Positions 7,943 to 16,060 of a stretch of DNA of 52,527 bases are shown here, piece after piece. Source of the stretch: Candidatus Acidulodesulfobacterium acidiphilum (GTDB taxonomy: Bacteria > SZUA-79 > Acidulodesulfobacterales > Acidulodesulfobacteraceae); NCBI GenBank assembly GCA_008534395.1, contig SHMQ01000016.1, positions 1 through 52,527 on the forward strand, in the 5' to 3' direction. Within the stretch, counting starts at the first letter, position 1, and each line of letters opens with the position of its first letter. Position numbers and translations under genes: made by a program. The notes below the pieces were generated by a model, which worked only from the letters and a program-made list of their open reading frames with translations, was not told where the DNA came from and did not search any database.

Positions 7943-8009
7943 CAAAACATAAATTAATTAATAACCGTAATGTTAATTCAGTATACGAATTAATCGGAGG
8001 TATATACGT

Positions 8010-9497
8010 ATGGCTAAACCGAAAAGTAAATATAAAGTACCGGTATTGGACGGAAATATTTCGATACCGAAGATAGTTCCAGGAGCATCTTCATATGAAC
8101 ATATGATAGGAGCGCAGAAAGAAGATATGGAAGCGCTCGGTTTTCCCGCGAAACTGCAAGACGGCTGGAAAGATAAAGCTCTTGGAGTATTTAAACAGAT
8201 ATTGGACCACAATAAGGCCGTTAGGGATTATATGGATATATGCGTAAGATGCGGAGCTTGCACTGATAAATGCCAGTTTTTTTTAGGAACGTCCGACCCT
8301 AATAATATGCCGGTTCAAAGACAGGAGTTGATGAGAAAGGTTTATAGATATTATTTTACGCCGTCCGGATTTTTTAAAAGCCTTTCAAATTCGCAGGAAT
8401 TGACTGAAGAAGTTTTGAAAGAATGGTACACATACTTCTGGCAGTGTTCGGAGTGCAGAAGGTGTTCGGTGTTTTGTCCTTACGGCATAGATACGGCAGA
8501 AATTACAATGGCGGCAAGGCAGATTATGGACTCTATAGGCCTCGGACAAAAATACACTACAGAAGTTATTCACAAAGTATATACTACCGGAAACAATATA
8601 GGAATAAATGCCGCAGCGTTGAGAAATACTCTTGACGACTTAGAAGAAGAAATAGAAGAAGAAGGCGGAAAAGGTGTAAAAATTCCGATGGACGTAGAAG
8701 GAGCGGAAGTTTTGCTTGTTCCCCCGTCGGCTGATTTTTTTGCTATGCCGCATATGGAATCTCTGAAGGGATATGCAAAAGTGTTTCATAAAGCAGGTAT
8801 AAGTTATACTGTTTCTTCCTATGCATCAGAAGCGGGTAATTTCGGAAAGTTTATAGGAAGTTATCAAAACACCAAAGAAATCAATAAAAGGATATGGGAT
8901 GAGGCAAGAAGACTTAAGGTAAAGAGAGTCATTATAGGAGAATGCGGACATGCATGGAGAGCAGCCTATATGTATTCCAATACTATGAATGGTCCCTTCG
9001 ATTTTCTTGATTCAAAATATAAACAGCCCACCCATATTTGCGAATTCACTTTAGGGCTTGTAAAAGACGGAGTTATAAAGCTAGATCCAACCGCAAACGA
9101 CGATAAAGTCGTTACGTTTCACGATTCCTGCAATGTAGCGAGAGGTTCCAGAATAGGCGACGTCGTAGGCGGACAATTTACTATACCGAGAGAATTAATA
9201 AAAGCCGCCGCAAATAAATTCGTGGAATTAAGAGAAGGCACTACTAAAGAAAGCACTTTTTGCTGCGGTGGAGGCGGGGGATTATTGACTGAAGAAGTGA
9301 TGAACGTAAGGCTGGCAGGTTCAATGCCGAGAATGCAAACGGTTAAAGAAGCGGTAGATAATCACGGAGTAAATTTTTACGCCTTGATTTGCGCAATATG
9401 CAAAACCCAGTTTTCCAAGGTATTCCCGTTGTACGGCTTAGATGCCGAAATGGTCGGCGGTATTCATCAGTTAGTCAGCAACGCTATAATAATGTAG
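8010..9497 (+). CDS. dsrK: DsrK, HdrD-like Fe-S catalytic subunit
   Basis: DsrK is the HdrD-like subunit thought to reduce the DsrC trisulfide with electrons from DsrM. This 495-aa protein has two [4Fe-4S] ferredoxin motifs (C78, C81, C84, C88 and C146, C149, C152, C156, the latter ending in CP). A C-terminal CCG-type site follows, with C374, C418-C419 (CCGGGGG) and C461/C464 (CAIC) for the noncubane cluster. GGAGG precedes the ATG at 8010. It is paired with dsrM upstream. That its presumed substrate DsrC in this operon lacks CysB is a puzzle described in the findings. Confidence 0.93.
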   Translation: MAKPKSKYKVPVLDGNISIPKIVPGASSYEHMIGAQKEDMEALGFPAKLQDGWKDKALGVFKQILDHNKAVRDYMDICVRCGACTDKCQFFLGTSDPNNMPVQRQELMRKVYRYYFTPSGFFKSLSNSQELTEEVLKEWYTYFWQCSECRRCSVFCPYGIDTAEITMAARQIMDSIGLGQKYTTEVIHKVYTTGNNIGINAAALRNTLDDLEEEIEEEGGKGVKIPMDVEGAEVLLVPPSADFFAMPHMESLKGYAKVFHKAGISYTVSSYASEAGNFGKFIGSYQNTKEINKRIWDEARRLKVKRVIIGECGHAWRAAYMYSNTMNGPFDFLDSKYKQPTHICEFTLGLVKDGVIKLDPTANDDKVVTFHDSCNVARGSRIGDVVGGQFTIPRELIKAAANKFVELREGTTKESTFCCGGGGGLLTEEVMNVRLAGSMPRMQTVKEAVDNHGVNFYALICAICKTQFSKVFPLYGLDAEMVGGIHQLVSNAIIM

Positions 9498-9531
9498 TAA
9501 ATTTCCGATTTGTTCGTATCAAGTTGTGACG

Positions 9532-9554
9532 GGGACAGAATTGAATTCTGTCCC
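9532..9554 (+). repeat. AATT-N-AATT palindrome, copy 1
   Basis: Eleven perfectly paired bases on each side of a single G: GGGACAGAATT (9532-9542), G, AATTCTGTCCC (9544-9554). It is in the dsrK-dsrE gap and is followed 11 nt later by a second copy. The same arms recur at 27283-27305. Confidence 0.7.
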
Positions 9555-9565
9555 TACGATTTGTG

Positions 9566-9594
9566 ATGGTGACAGAATTGAATTCTGTCACCAT
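9566..9594 (+). repeat. AATT-N-AATT palindrome, copy 2
   Basis: Fourteen paired bases on each side of one G (9566-9579 and 9581-9594), core GACAGAATT/AATTCTGTC. The outer arms differ from copy 1 (GGTGAC in place of GGGGAC) yet remain complementary. Such compensated change suggests selection for the palindrome. It lies 35 nt before dsrE and could also act as an RNA hairpin at the dsrMK-dsrEFH boundary. Confidence 0.7.
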
Positions 9595-9629
9595 AATATA
9601 AAAATAACTAGTTAACAGGGGAGGAATTA

Positions 9630-9980
9630 ATGAAATTCGGCATTCTTATTAAAGAAGGCCCTTATATGCATCAGGCTATGGACACAGCCTATAATTTTAT
9701 ATTAGCGGCTATGGAAAGCGGGCATGAAATAACGGGCATATTTTTTTATAACGACGGAGTTTATAACAGATGTGCGACGCTTGAACCGCCGAGAGACGAA
9801 AGAAATATTATGAAACTCCTTACGGAATTAGAATTGAAAGGAGTCAGATTAATAGTCTGCGTTGCGGCCGGAAAAAGAAGAGGCATAGTCAATCAGACCG
9901 TATGTAAAGTGGAAGAAATATCCGGACTGGGACAATTGTTAGAACTGTGCATAACATCCGACAGAACTATAACTTTTTAA
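9630..9980 (+). CDS. dsrE: DsrE/TusD-like sulfurtransferase subunit
   Basis: This 116-aa protein begins MKFGILIKEGPY and has the conserved segment LIVCVAAGKRRGIV, with C77 at the position of the active DsrE/TusD cysteine that carries persulfide. It ends at a GLGQL motif and short C-terminal strand. DsrE, DsrF and DsrH form an alpha2beta2gamma2 complex that hands sulfane sulfur to DsrC (or TusE) in the cytoplasm. It is the first gene of dsrEFH. It is a little shorter than sulfur-oxidiser DsrE because the segment after RRGIV is reduced. GGGGAGG precedes the ATG. Confidence 0.88.
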   Translation: MKFGILIKEGPYMHQAMDTAYNFILAAMESGHEITGIFFYNDGVYNRCATLEPPRDERNIMKLLTELELKGVRLIVCVAAGKRRGIVNQTVCKVEEISGLGQLLELCITSDRTITF

Positions 9981-10019
9981 TAAAAAATAAAAAAATATAC
10001 TGAATAAAGGAGCCATAAC

Positions 10020-10394
10020 ATGTCAGAACAAGAAAAAACTAAAGTTATGTTTGTATGCAGAACCGCTCCGTACGGTACTATATACGAACAGGAAGCTATA
10101 GAAGCCATGGTTATGTTCGGCGCATACGAACAGGATATAAGCGTAACATTTACCGGAGACGGAGTATTTTCGTTGAAAAAAGGGCAGGATACTTCACTTC
10201 TGGGAAAGAAAAATTTTTCAATGACTTATCCTATATTAATAGACGACTTTGAAATTTCGCATATATACGTAGAAAAAGAGTCTCTCGAAGAAAGAGGTAT
10301 GTCCGAAAGCGATCTTGCTACCGAAGTTGAGATAATAGACAGAAATACATTGAAGCAAAAGATGAGAGAAATGAAAGCGTTACTGCCGTTTTAA
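10020..10394 (+). CDS. dsrF: DsrF/TusC-like subunit
   Basis: The 124-aa protein fits the DsrF/TusC family: an N-terminal VMFVCRTAPYGT strand-turn, then EAIEAMVMFGAYEQDISVTF and GDGVFSLKKGQ, the Rossmann-like half that packs against DsrE. It has one cysteine (C13) and no catalytic cysteine is known for this subunit. It is between dsrE and dsrH with short spacers and AGGAG before the ATG, so the three are translated together. Assignment rests on size, order and these motifs. Confidence 0.85.
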   Translation: MSEQEKTKVMFVCRTAPYGTIYEQEAIEAMVMFGAYEQDISVTFTGDGVFSLKKGQDTSLLGKKNFSMTYPILIDDFEISHIYVEKESLEERGMSESDLATEVEIIDRNTLKQKMREMKALLPF

Positions 10395-10446
10395 AAAATA
10401 AAAACCTAAATTTATTATGGAATAATAATTAAGGAGGAATTTAAAA

Positions 10447-10746
10447 GTGCTGCACATAGTAAAAAAATCTCCGTACGAATCTTCCGCATTCAGCGATGCG
10501 ATAAACTACATAGAGCAAAACGATATAATGCTTTTAACCGAAGACGGAATATATGCCGCAAAAAAAGGCGGAAAATTTGAAGGAGCGTTAAAAAACCTTA
10601 TGCAAAAAAATGCCGTTTACTGTCTTATAGCCGATATAAAAGCAAGAGGAATTCAGGAAAGCGAAATAATAGAAAACGTAAAAGTAATAGATTATAAAGG
10701 CTTTGTAGAAAAAGTTACCGAACATAATCCGATGACATGGGCGTAA
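10447..10746 (+). CDS. dsrH: DsrH/TusB-like subunit lacking the DsrH cysteine
   Basis: This 99-aa protein starts with GTG after AAGGAGG and opens MLHIVKKSPYES, followed by LLTEDGIYAA and LIADIKARGI, the DsrH/TusB pattern. Sulfur-oxidiser DsrH proteins have a cysteine near residue 20; here the aligned segment SAFSDAINYI has none, and the only cysteine is at 59 (VYCLIAD). The C-terminus NPMTWA resembles TusB more than DsrH. It closes the dsrEFH set, 90 nt before sat. With the one-cysteine DsrC it suggests a Tus-like relay. Confidence 0.85.
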   Translation: MLHIVKKSPYESSAFSDAINYIEQNDIMLLTEDGIYAAKKGGKFEGALKNLMQKNAVYCLIADIKARGIQESEIIENVKVIDYKGFVEKVTEHNPMTWA

Positions 10747-10770
10747 TTTTAAAATATAAAAAAATAAATG

Positions 10771-10799
10771 TTGACTTTTTAAACAAATAATATTAAATA
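10771..10799 (+). promoter_or_regulatory. weak candidate promoter before sat
   Basis: TTGACT at 10771-10776 is a good -35 (5 of 6), but the -10 at 17 nt spacing (TAAATA, 10794-10799) is poor. It lies in the 90-nt dsrH-sat gap. sat may instead be read through from upstream. Confidence 0.3.
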
Positions 10800-10836
10800 T
10801 ATAGAATTCAATTTTAAAATATATACGGAGTAAAAT

Positions 10837-12060
10837 ATGGCTTTAGTAAATCCGCACGGTAAGGAAAAAAAGTTAAAACCCCTGATTTTGTCGGGAAGCG
10901 AACTCAGTTCCGCAAAAGAAAAAGCTAAAAATCTTAAAAAAATACCTATGACGTCAAGAGAAACATCCGACCTTATAATGATGGGAATAGGCGCATTTAC
11001 GCCACTTGAAGGTTTTATGGGAAAAAAAGACTGGCAGGGCGTGGTGGATAATTATACTATGGAAGACGGCACGTTCTGGCCTATACCCATTACACTTTCC
11101 GCTTCAAAAGAAACTGCCGACGGAATTAACATAGGCGAAGAAGCCGCACTTGTAGATTCCGAAACTTCGGAAATTATTGGTATTATTAACGTATCGGAAA
11201 AATATACGATAGACAAAGCTCATGAATGTCAGAAAGTTTTTAAAACTACGGATATGGAACATCCCGGAGTTCAAAAAGTTATGGCTCAGGGAGACATCAA
11301 TATCGCAGGAAAAGTAAAAGTTTTAAGCGAAAGCTATTATCCGACAGAATTTAAAGATATATATATGCGTCCGGCGGAAGTTAGGAAAATATTCGAGGAA
11401 AAAGGATGGAATACCGTAGCTGCATTTCAGACCAGAAATCCTATGCACCGTTCCCACGAATATCTTGCAAAAGTAGCGGTTGAAACTACGGACGGAGTGC
11501 TTATACACCAGCTAGTCGGAAAGTTAAAACCAGGAGATATTCCGGCGAATGTCAGAGCGGTAGCAATCAATACGTTGATTGACAAATATTTTGTTAAAAA
11601 TACCGTAGTTCAAGCAGGTTATCCTATGGAAATGAGATATGCCGGACCCAGAGAAGCCCTGCTCCATGCCGTATTCAGACAGAATTACGGATGTTCTCAC
11701 CTTATAGTGGGAAGAGACCACGCCGGAGTCGGCGACTTTTATGGCCCCTTTGACGCGCATAAGATATTCGACGAAATTCCCAAAAATGCGCTTGAATTAA
11801 AACCGCTAAAAATGGATCTTACCTTTTATTGTCATAAATGCGACGGCATGGCTTCGACGAGGACGTGTCCGCATCCTAAAGAAGACAGGCTTACGCTTAG
11901 CGGAACAATGCTAAGGAAATTACTGTCCGAAGGTCAGGAAGTCCCCGACCATTTTTCCAGACCGGAAGTTTTGTCTATATTAAAAGATTATTATGCTTCG
12001 CTTGCAAAAGAAGACAAGGTAGAAATTAAGCTTCACAAAGCGGCGAAAGGAGAAATTTAA
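10837..12060 (+). CDS. sat: sulfate adenylyltransferase (ATP sulfurylase)
   Basis: Sat converts sulfate and ATP to adenosine 5'-phosphosulfate plus PPi, the first cytoplasmic step of sulfate reduction. At 407 aa it has the length of the dissimilatory monofunctional enzyme. It contains [11 protein letters not shown] (198-208, the HxxH nucleotide site) and GRDHAG (292-297). A C-terminal Cys/His region ([15 protein letters not shown]) is typical of Sat from sulfate reducers, where it can bind metal. No APS-kinase domain is fused. aprBA follows directly, and the PPi product is presumably consumed by HppA encoded at 19.6 kb. Confidence 0.96.
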   Translation: MALVNPHGKEKKLKPLILSGSELSSAKEKAKNLKKIPMTSRETSDLIMMGIGAFTPLEGFMGKKDWQGVVDNYTMEDGTFWPIPITLSASKETADGINIGEEAALVDSETSEIIGIINVSEKYTIDKAHECQKVFKTTDMEHPGVQKVMAQGDINIAGKVKVLSESYYPTEFKDIYMRPAEVRKIFEEKGWNTVAAFQTRNPMHRSHEYLAKVAVETTDGVLIHQLVGKLKPGDIPANVRAVAINTLIDKYFVKNTVVQAGYPMEMRYAGPREALLHAVFRQNYGCSHLIVGRDHAGVGDFYGPFDAHKIFDEIPKNALELKPLKMDLTFYCHKCDGMASTRTCPHPKEDRLTLSGTMLRKLLSEGQEVPDHFSRPEVLSILKDYYASLAKEDKVEIKLHKAAKGEI

Positions 12061-12152
12061 TTCAGTTATAATTTTATATTGCCGGCATAATATAAAGGCG
12101 ACAATATATATTCTTATAAAAAAACAAAATATAAAATTAAGGAGGTATGGAA

Positions 12153-12587
12153 ATGCCAAGTTTTGTAATTACGGAAAAGTGCGACGGATGCAAAGGCAGA
12201 GACAAGACTGCCTGTCAGTATATCTGTCCGAACGACCTTATGGTTTTAAATAAGGACATTATGAAGGCTTACAATCAAGAGCCAGACCAGTGCTGGGAGT
12301 GCTATAGCTGCGTAAAAATTTGTCCGCAGTCTGCCATCGAAGTAAGATCTTATCAGGATTTTGCGCCGTTGGGTGCGTCCGTTATTCCTATGAGAGGTTC
12401 CGATTCGATTATGTGGACGGTAAAATTCAGAAACGGAAAAATTAAAAGGTTTAAATTTCCGATAAGAACTACTCCTGAAGGCGGTATCGATCCGTATCAT
12501 GGAATAGCCGAGGTAAACCAGGGCAGTTTGAAAGACGAGCGTCTATGCGACGAACTTGGGGTTGAACTTACGGCACCCAAGAAATAA
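12153..12587 (+). CDS. aprB: adenylylsulfate reductase beta subunit
   Basis: AprB is the Fe-S subunit that passes electrons from QmoABC to AprA. I prefer ATG 12153 (144 aa) over ATG 12147 because GGAGG at 12141-12145 is 7 nt from 12153 but only 1 nt from 12147. The protein starts MPSFVITEKCDGC and carries two [4Fe-4S] motifs: C10, C13, C19 and C23 with the second set in CWECYSCVKICPQ. The C-terminal tail from about 60 wraps AprA in known structures. aprA follows by 64 nt. Confidence 0.95.
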   Translation: MPSFVITEKCDGCKGRDKTACQYICPNDLMVLNKDIMKAYNQEPDQCWECYSCVKICPQSAIEVRSYQDFAPLGASVIPMRGSDSIMWTVKFRNGKIKRFKFPIRTTPEGGIDPYHGIAEVNQGSLKDERLCDELGVELTAPKK

Positions 12588-12651
12588 AGAATTAAAAGAC
12601 ATTTTATTTATTTATAATTAAAATAATTTATAATTTGCGAGGATAAATTGT

Positions 12652-14577
12652 ATGGCTGAAATGAAAGGTTCAATGACCAGCACCGAAGTTTTGAACAATT
12701 ATACCATAGAAGAAATCAGTACCGACGTCTTAATAGTCGGGGGCGGTATGGTAGGTTGCGGAGCCGCATTCGAAATTAAAAAATGGGCGCCGAAAGATAT
12801 GAAAATAACGATGATAGAAAAAGCTGCCATAGAAAGAAGCGGCGCGGTAGCAATGGGTTTGTCCGCTATTAACACTTATTTGGGAGATAACACGCCCGAA
12901 GATTACGTTAAACACGTGGCTAACGACCTTATGGGTATAGTCAGGGAAGACCTTATATACGATACAGGCAGGCACGTAGATTCTACCGTAAGACTTTTTG
13001 AAAAATTCGGACTTCCGATATTCAAAGAAGACGAAGACGACACAAGAACTATTGAAGAAGGCGCAAAACCTTTAAGAGCCGGAAGATGGCAGATAATGAT
13101 TCACGGAGAGTCCTACAAAGTACTTGTTGCCGAAGCGGCAAGAAAAGCTCTCGGCGAAGAAAACATCAAGGAAAGAGTCTTTATTACCGAACTTCTTATG
13201 GACGAAAAGCATGAAAACAGAGTTGCGGGAGCAATCGGTTTCAGCTTAAGAGAAGCAAAGATATATATTATAAAAGCAAAAGCCGTAATTATGGCTTGCG
13301 GCGGAACGGTTAACGTTTTCAGGCCGAGGTCTCAGGCGGAAGGTATGGGAAGAACATGGTATGCAATATGGAATGCCGGTTCTACCTATGCTATGGGATA
13401 TCAGGCAGGAGCCGAAATGACAACGATGGAAAACAGATTCGTTCCAAACAGATTTAAAGACGGATATGGACCCGTCGGCGCATGGTTTACGCTCTTTAAA
13501 TCCAGAGTTTTAAATGCTCACGGAGAGGACTACATGCAAAAATGGGGACATATGCTGCAAGACTACGCTCCTTACGGACTAGCGAAAGTCCCCGCAACAT
13601 GTTTATGGAACCATGTCATGCTTAAAGACTGGATGGAAGGAAACGGCCCGTTCTATATGAATACGTCAGGCGCTATGAAGACGCTTTTTGAAACCCTTCC
13701 CGAAAAGAGAAAGAAATCTCTTGAAGCCGACGCATGGGAAGATTTCCTTGATATGACGGTTGCGCAGGCCGGATTATGGGCATCTATGGATATAGATCCA
13801 GGCGAAACTAATTCCGAGGTTATGCCTACAGAGCCGTATTTCTTAGGTTCTCATTCCGGAGCTTGCGGAATGTGGGTTTCAGGACCAGAAGATTTAGCTC
13901 CTAAGGAATATCAATGGGGTTATAACCGCATGACGACCGTTAACGGCCTTTTCACCGGCGGAGACGGCGTTGGAGCATCCGGACACAAATTCTCTTCAGG
14001 TTCATACGTAGAAGGAAGAATTGCGGCAAAATCGGCAGTCAGGTTTGTACTTGACGATCCGGGCTTTACTCCGACGGTTCATACCGACAATAAAGTTCTT
14101 GCCGAAAAAGTGTACGGGCCGATGATAACTTTTGAAAAATTCAAAGACTATTCTACCGAGTCAAACGTAAATCCTAATTATATTAAACCGAGACTTTATT
14201 TGTTCAGATTGAATAAACTTATGGACGAATACGTCGCCGGTACTTCGACGTTCTACAGAACAAGCGAAGCCAGTCTTTTAAGAGGGTTAGACCTTTTAAA
14301 CAGATTGAAAGAGGATGCGCCTAAACTTGCGGCCGCAAATCTCCATGAACTTATGAGAGCATGGGAAAATTACCACAGGTCTATAGTCGGCGAACTTCAC
14401 TTAAGGCACGTACTGTTCAGAGAAGAAACAAGATATCCGGGATTCTATTACAGAACCGACCATCCGAAACTTGACGAACAGAACTGGAAGGTGTTCGTCA
14501 ATTCAAAATTAAATAAAACGACCGGACAGCCGGAATTGTTTAAAAAGCCTTATATTGAAATCGTACCGAAAAACTAA
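12652..14577 (+). CDS. aprA: adenylylsulfate reductase alpha subunit
   Basis: AprA is the FAD subunit reducing APS to sulfite and AMP in the cytoplasm. The 641-aa protein has the fumarate-reductase-family FAD motif GGGMVGCG (30-37), the IEKAAIERSGAVAMG segment that follows it, and a long substrate domain including FTGGDGVGASGHKFSSGS. Length and sequence fit AprA. It follows aprB and ends at a clear hairpin before qmoA, so aprBA may form its own transcript segment. Confidence 0.97.
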   Translation: MAEMKGSMTSTEVLNNYTIEEISTDVLIVGGGMVGCGAAFEIKKWAPKDMKITMIEKAAIERSGAVAMGLSAINTYLGDNTPEDYVKHVANDLMGIVREDLIYDTGRHVDSTVRLFEKFGLPIFKEDEDDTRTIEEGAKPLRAGRWQIMIHGESYKVLVAEAARKALGEENIKERVFITELLMDEKHENRVAGAIGFSLREAKIYIIKAKAVIMACGGTVNVFRPRSQAEGMGRTWYAIWNAGSTYAMGYQAGAEMTTMENRFVPNRFKDGYGPVGAWFTLFKSRVLNAHGEDYMQKWGHMLQDYAPYGLAKVPATCLWNHVMLKDWMEGNGPFYMNTSGAMKTLFETLPEKRKKSLEADAWEDFLDMTVAQAGLWASMDIDPGETNSEVMPTEPYFLGSHSGACGMWVSGPEDLAPKEYQWGYNRMTTVNGLFTGGDGVGASGHKFSSGSYVEGRIAAKSAVRFVLDDPGFTPTVHTDNKVLAEKVYGPMITFEKFKDYSTESNVNPNYIKPRLYLFRLNKLMDEYVAGTSTFYRTSEASLLRGLDLLNRLKEDAPKLAAANLHELMRAWENYHRSIVGELHLRHVLFREETRYPGFYYRTDHPKLDEQNWKVFVNSKLNKTTGQPELFKKPYIEIVPKN

Positions 14578-14618
14578 CTTAATATTTTATAAACACAATT
14601 TATAAAAAAATTAAGTCT

Positions 14619-14646
14619 ATCCCCTTCTCTAAATAGAGAAGGGGAT
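14619..14646 (+). terminator. intrinsic terminator after aprA
   Basis: A perfect 12-bp stem, ATCCCCTTCTCT (14619-14630) with AGAGAAGGGGAT (14635-14646), AAAT loop, followed by TTTTA. It starts 42 nt after the aprA stop. The short T-run means read-through into qmoA is possible. Confidence 0.65.
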
Positions 14647-14723
14647 TTTAATATGTATAAAGTCTTTATATATTTTTTATATTATATTTAAATAAATAAA
14701 AACTTAGCAATGGAGATTTAAAG

Positions 14724-16019
14724 TTGAGCGAGCTAAATAATGAAAATGCCGTATTAATAATCGGCGGCGGGCATAGCGGCGTATCGGCAGCATTAGAAAT
14801 TACCGAGGCGGTCGATAAAAAAGTATATATAGTAGAAAAAAAATCGTATATCGGCGGCAGGGTTCTCCAGATGTATAAGTATTTTCCAAAATTGTGCCCC
14901 CCCTTTTGCGGCTTTGAAATCAATACGAAAAGAATAAAGTCGTCTACCGAAGGAAATATAAATTTTTTAGTTTCTTCAAACGTCGAAGAAATAACAAAAG
15001 CGAAAGAAGGAACCGGATATAAAGTAAAAATAAAACAAAAACCGCAGTATATAAACGATAACTGCACGGTATGCGGAGAATGCGCTAAGGTTTGCCCTGA
15101 AGAAAGACCTAACGATTTCAATTACGGCATGGATAACACAAAAGCTATATATCTGCCTGCGATATCTTCTTTTCCGCTTAAATACAGCGTAGATGATAAA
15201 TACTGCAAATTTTCGGCATGTAAAAAATGCGAAGAAGCATGCAGATACAGTGCTATCAACTTGGATGCAAAAGAGAACGTTATCGAATTAACCGTATCGG
15301 ATATCATATTTGCAACGGGCTGGAAGCCTTATGAAGTTGAAAAATTAGAAAATTTGGGATACGGTAAATATAAAAACGTTATTACAAACGTAAAAATGGA
15401 AAGGCTTGCCGCAGAAAACGGTCCTACCGGCGGAAAAATTTTAAGGCCGTCCGACAGAAAGGAAGTTAAAAACGTGGCGTTTATTCAATGCGCAGGCTCA
15501 AGAAACGAGAACCATCTTCCATATTGCTCCGCAATTTGCTGCATGGCATCCTTAAAGCAGGCGATGTATTTGAGGGATAAAAATCCTGAATCCTCGCCGG
15601 TCATATTTTATATAGATTTAAGAACGCCGGGCAGATACGAAAATTTTTTAAACAAAGTTAAAAGCGACGAAAAAATAAAATTTAATAAAGGAGTAGTCGG
15701 CAAAATATCCGAAGACCATGAAACCGGCGACCTTCTTTTAGACGTCGAAGATATGATTTCCGGCAAAAAAAATAAAGTCAGGGCGGAAATGGTGGTTCTT
15801 GCCGCCGGAATGGCGTCAAACATCAAAGACGACCTTAAGGAAATAAAAATAGACGAAGATATTAAAATAGATATCGATGAAAACGGATTTATATTTAACG
15901 ATAATTTTAAACAAGGAATATTTTCGGCAGGCGTAGCAAGATTTCCTCTGGATGTTTATATGTCGGGACAATCGGCGACGTCGGCGGCATTATCGGTAAT
16001 TCAGCATAACGCAAAATAA
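14724..16019 (+). CDS. qmoA: QmoA, HdrA-like flavoprotein
   Basis: QmoA is a soluble FAD/Fe-S subunit of the quinone-interacting membrane-bound oxidoreductase that delivers menaquinol electrons to AprBA. This 431-aa protein begins at TTG 14724, with GGAG 8 nt upstream; the nearby ATG 14710 hits a stop at once. It has the FAD motif IIGGGHSG (12-19), a Cys-rich segment CTVCGECAKVCP and CKFSACKKCEEAC, and a second nucleotide half. Gene order qmoA-qmoB-qmoC just after aprBA is the standard sulfate-reducer arrangement. Confidence 0.94.
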   Translation: MSELNNENAVLIIGGGHSGVSAALEITEAVDKKVYIVEKKSYIGGRVLQMYKYFPKLCPPFCGFEINTKRIKSSTEGNINFLVSSNVEEITKAKEGTGYKVKIKQKPQYINDNCTVCGECAKVCPEERPNDFNYGMDNTKAIYLPAISSFPLKYSVDDKYCKFSACKKCEEACRYSAINLDAKENVIELTVSDIIFATGWKPYEVEKLENLGYGKYKNVITNVKMERLAAENGPTGGKILRPSDRKEVKNVAFIQCAGSRNENHLPYCSAICCMASLKQAMYLRDKNPESSPVIFYIDLRTPGRYENFLNKVKSDEKIKFNKGVVGKISEDHETGDLLLDVEDMISGKKNKVRAEMVVLAAGMASNIKDDLKEIKIDEDIKIDIDENGFIFNDNFKQGIFSAGVARFPLDVYMSGQSATSAALSVIQHNAK

Positions 16020-16060
16020 TAAAAGATATTATTATAGATATTATTTAGGAAGGAGTTAAA

